From Verrucomicrobiota bacterium (GTDB taxonomy: Bacteria; Verrucomicrobiota; Verrucomicrobiia; Opitutales; Opitutaceae): 8,447 bases of DNA. The stretch covers positions 1 to 8,447 of the forward strand of contig JAEYYL010000139.1 of NCBI GenBank assembly GCA_023430825.1, written 5' to 3'. Made by a program: the position numbers and the translations under genes. Below, piece by piece: positions 6,380-8,447 of the stretch (positions within the stretch are counted from its first letter, which is position 1; each line of letters starts with the position of its first letter). The notes beneath the pieces were generated by a model. It was given only the letters and a program-made list of their open reading frames with translations. It was not told the origin of the DNA and ran no database searches.

Positions 6380-6913
6380 TCAGCTTTCCAATTCGGAGAC
6401 TTCCTTGCCGCCGACCTTTTCCAGGAGGGCCTTGGTGTTCGCGAGATTGTAGCGGGGATCGCGGGCTTCGATCACGATGAGGAACTGGTCATCCAGACCG
6501 CGACGAATCTTCGGGGACTTCAGCACCGGATGGTAGTGCATCGGCAGGCCGTTCAGGACGAACATGCCGATGATCGTCGCGAAGGCGGTGAAAAGAATCG
6601 TGAGCTCATAGCTCACGGGAAACGCGAACATCGGTGAGAAATAGGGCTTGCCGCCGACGATCAGCGGATAGTCGTAGGCGCCGGTCCACCAGATCATGGT
6701 CATGCCGGTGCAGAAGCCGATGATGCCGCCGACGAGCGAAATGCGCGGGACGATCGAGCGCTTTACGCCCATGGCTTTGTCCATGCCGTGAATCGGGCAG
6801 GGCGTGATCACGTCCCAGTTCTTGTAGCCGGCGTCGCGCACCTGCTGCGCCGCACGATAGACGTCGGCGGCGGTGTCGAAGGTGGCGATCAAGCCGTAAG
6901 TGGAGGCGGGCAT
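6380..6913 (-). CDS. actD: ACIII subunit ActD (DUF3341)
   Basis: A 177-residue DUF3341 protein. The first about 50 residues form a small alpha/beta domain (TYGLIATFDTAADVYRAA at 5-22, then GYKNWDVITPCPIHGMD at 29-45), followed by two membrane helices (about 57-76 and 104-121). Between them is the loop AYDYPLIVGGKP. A cytoplasmic C-terminal tail follows. ActD is a small membrane subunit of ACIII next to ActC; no redox cofactor is expected and none is seen. It lies nine bases after actC and three before actE, in the order standard for ACIII operons. No Shine-Dalgarno sequence is evident before its ATG, so translation is likely coupled to actC. Confidence 0.93.
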   Translation of the reverse strand: MPASTYGLIATFDTAADVYRAAQQVRDAGYKNWDVITPCPIHGMDKAMGVKRSIVPRISLVGGIIGFCTGMTMIWWTGAYDYPLIVGGKPYFSPMFAFPVSYELTILFTAFATIIGMFVLNGLPMHYHPVLKSPKIRRGLDDQFLIVIEARDPRYNLANTKALLEKVGGKEVSELES

Positions 6914-6922
6914 GGTCGGAGA

Positions 6923-8398
6923 TTAGTGTTTCTCGAGCTTGATCGGGTCGCCGAGACCGGTCGTGTGCAGGTGGTCGTCGGGGCCGTGACCGTGGACATC
7001 GGCTTGAGGCGTGACCGCCTTGAGTTCGGCCATCGGCATGATCGGGAGGAAGCGGATGAAGAGGAGGAACAGCACCGAGAAGACGCCGAACGTGCCGAAG
7101 AAGGTGAATATTTCGACGATCGACGGGCTGTAGTAGCCCCACGACGACGGCAGGAAGTCGCGGGCGAGCGAGGTGACGATAATGACGAACCGCTCGAACC
7201 ACATACCGACGTTGACGAAGATCGAAAGCACCCAGACGAGCGTCGTGTTTTCGCGGACCTTCTTGAACCAGAAGAACTGCGGCGTGATCACGTTGCACGA
7301 GATCATGATCCAGTAGGCCCAGGCGTAGTGGCCGAACGCGCGGTTGATGAACGCGAAGCCTTCATACGGATTCGCGCCATACCACGCGATGAAGAACTCC
7401 ATCGCGTAGGCGTAGCCGACGATCGTGCCGGTCGCCAACGTGATCTTGCACATGCAGTCGATGTGATACTGCGTGATCAGATCTTCGAGGCGGTAGATCG
7501 CGCGCAGCGGCAGCATGAGCGTGAGCACCATGCCGAAGCCGGAGAAGATCGCGCCCGCGACGAAGTAAGGCGGGAAGATCGTCGTGTGCCAGCCGGGCAG
7601 CAGCGAGACGGCGAAGTCGAACGAAACGATCGTGTGCACGGACAACACGAGCGGCGTGCTGATGCCGGCGAGGATCAGGTAAGCCATTTCGTAGTTGCTC
7701 CAGTGGCGGTTCGAACCGCGCCAGCCCATCGCAAACACGCCGTAGAGGAAGGAGCGGAGGCGATTGCCCGCGGCCTCGAAACGATCGCGCAGGATCGCGA
7801 GGTCGGGAATCAGGCCGACATACCAGAAGAGAACGGACACCGTGCCGTAAGTCGAAACCGCGAACACGTCCCACTCGAGCGGCGAACGGAAGTTCTGCCA
7901 GATCCAGTTGGAATTCGGGATCGGGAACAGATACCACGCATACCAGACACGACCGACGTGGAAGACCGGGAAGATCGCGGCGCAAACCACCGCGAAAATC
8001 GTCATGGCCTCGGCCGCGCGATTGATCGACGTGCGCCATTTCTGGCGCAGGAGGCACAAGATCGCGGAGATCAGGGTGCCGGCGTGGCCGATACCGATCC
8101 AGAAGACGAAGTTGACGATGTCCCACGCCCAGTTGACCGGGTTCGCATGGCCCCACACGCCGACGCCGGTGGCGACGAGGTAGGTGATGCCCGCGACGGT
8201 GAACGAGGCGACGAAGCACGCGACGATGAAGCAAACCCACCACCACGCGGGCGTCTTGCCCTCGATGATGCCGCAGATCTTGTCGGTGATCCACGAGAAG
8301 CTGCGACCGTGCTCGACGAGCGTGGCACGCGGGAGCGGCGTCGGCTTGACCTCGTTGAGAATCGCCGGGCCGGCGACGGCATGTTCAGCGTGAGCCAT
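6923..8398 (-). CDS. actC: ACIII subunit ActC (NrfD/PsrC-like quinol-oxidising membrane subunit)
   Basis: A 491-residue NrfD-family protein with about ten membrane helices starting near residue 52. Family landmarks include FWIGIGHAGTLISAIL (99-114, His105), HVGRVWYAWY (147-156), and the SVHTIVSFDFA segment (253-263, His255 and Asp261) followed by GWHTTIFPPYFVAGA (269-283). The His and Asp residues match those at the quinol site in ACIII structures as I recall them. ActC oxidises menaquinol or ubiquinol and passes electrons to the ActB Fe-S clusters. The C-terminal tail carries a short histidine-rich segment (DVHGHGPDDHLH, 467-478). The ATG at 8398-8396 has a good ribosome binding site nine bases upstream. 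The frame is intact and of normal length. Confidence 0.95.
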   Translation of the reverse strand: MAHAEHAVAGPAILNEVKPTPLPRATLVEHGRSFSWITDKICGIIEGKTPAWWWVCFIVACFVASFTVAGITYLVATGVGVWGHANPVNWAWDIVNFVFWIGIGHAGTLISAILCLLRQKWRTSINRAAEAMTIFAVVCAAIFPVFHVGRVWYAWYLFPIPNSNWIWQNFRSPLEWDVFAVSTYGTVSVLFWYVGLIPDLAILRDRFEAAGNRLRSFLYGVFAMGWRGSNRHWSNYEMAYLILAGISTPLVLSVHTIVSFDFAVSLLPGWHTTIFPPYFVAGAIFSGFGMVLTLMLPLRAIYRLEDLITQYHIDCMCKITLATGTIVGYAYAMEFFIAWYGANPYEGFAFINRAFGHYAWAYWIMISCNVITPQFFWFKKVRENTTLVWVLSIFVNVGMWFERFVIIVTSLARDFLPSSWGYYSPSIVEIFTFFGTFGVFSVLFLLFIRFLPIMPMAELKAVTPQADVHGHGPDDHLHTTGLGDPIKLEKH

Positions 8399-8447
8399 TA
8401 GATCGATCCTCCGAAATTAGCCAAAACGTGGGCGGTCCCTGCGCTCA
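8398..8447 (-). CDS. Possible C-terminal codons of the preceding gene (probably actB)
   Basis: One minus-strand frame reads SAGTAHVLANFGGSI and stops with TAA at 8400-8398, which overlaps the actC start in a TAATG junction. This tight coupling matches the rest of the operon, and actB normally precedes actC. The HVLA stretch recalls the YHVLAEL segment near the end of ActB. A second frame ends at a TAA about 17 bases earlier (ERRDRPRFG), so the choice is uncertain and rests on about 15 codons. Confidence 0.4.
   Translation of the reverse strand, partial: SAGTAHVLANFGGSI
8408..8412 (-). promoter_or_regulatory. Shine-Dalgarno sequence of actC
   Basis: On the minus strand GGAGG is followed by nine bases and then ATG. 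It is the only clear ribosome binding site in the operon segment shown and fixes the actC start. Confidence 0.8.

Noticed and set aside
6788..8401. 537-codon open frame on the plus strand opposite actC
   Set aside because: It is antisense to a clear ActC protein; its translation is Arg/Asp/Glu-rich with no fold signature, as expected from GC-rich third positions on the other strand.

Overview
This is a GC-rich bacterial window in which every gene I can support lies on the minus strand, so it is read from the right end to the left. The core is an Alternative Complex III (ACIII, quinol:cytochrome c oxidoreductase) operon. The gene content, the GC-rich codon usage and the intergenic repeat of the CCACGGATGGACAC type suggest Verrucomicrobiota, perhaps Opitutaceae. 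That placement is inference from memory, not a search.

Layout, in transcription order. At 8447-8398 there are a few codons that may be the C-terminus of the preceding gene (probably actB). Then come actC (8398-6923, NrfD-like quinol-binding subunit), actD (6913-6380, DUF3341), actE (6376-5738, monoheme cytochrome c) and actF (5741-4464, second NrfD-like subunit). A small single-span membrane protein follows (4471-4172). The operon then carries a three-gene 'cbb3-like' module: a CcoN-like 12-helix protein (4168-2750), a CcoO-like monoheme cytochrome (2753-2112) and a membrane-anchored monoheme cytochrome c (2115-1453). Genes overlap or are 3-9 bases apart throughout, and a rho-independent terminator lies at 1393-1423.

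The most notable observation is that the CcoN-like protein aligns to the cbb3 oxidase catalytic subunit but lacks almost all of its metal ligands. The low-spin heme histidines, the high-spin heme histidine and one CuB histidine are glutamine; another CuB histidine is arginine; the cross-linked tyrosine is glycine. The two partner cytochromes keep intact CxxCH and candidate axial Met residues. The module is therefore unlikely to be an oxygen reductase. It may be a scaffold that carries c-type hemes from ACIII to another acceptor.

Beyond the terminator lies a separate unit: an AAA/ABC-type ATPase (1321-329, GTG start), then a 33-bp near-perfect inverted repeat with 47 bases between its arms (218-330), then the N-terminal part of a TOPRIM-like protein (209-1, cut by the window edge). 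An ATPase plus a TOPRIM-like protein resembles known two-gene ATPase/nuclease defence-type arrangements, but the function here is unproven.

No rRNA, tRNA, CRISPR array or insertion sequence was seen. No stretch longer than 300 bases lacks a gene.
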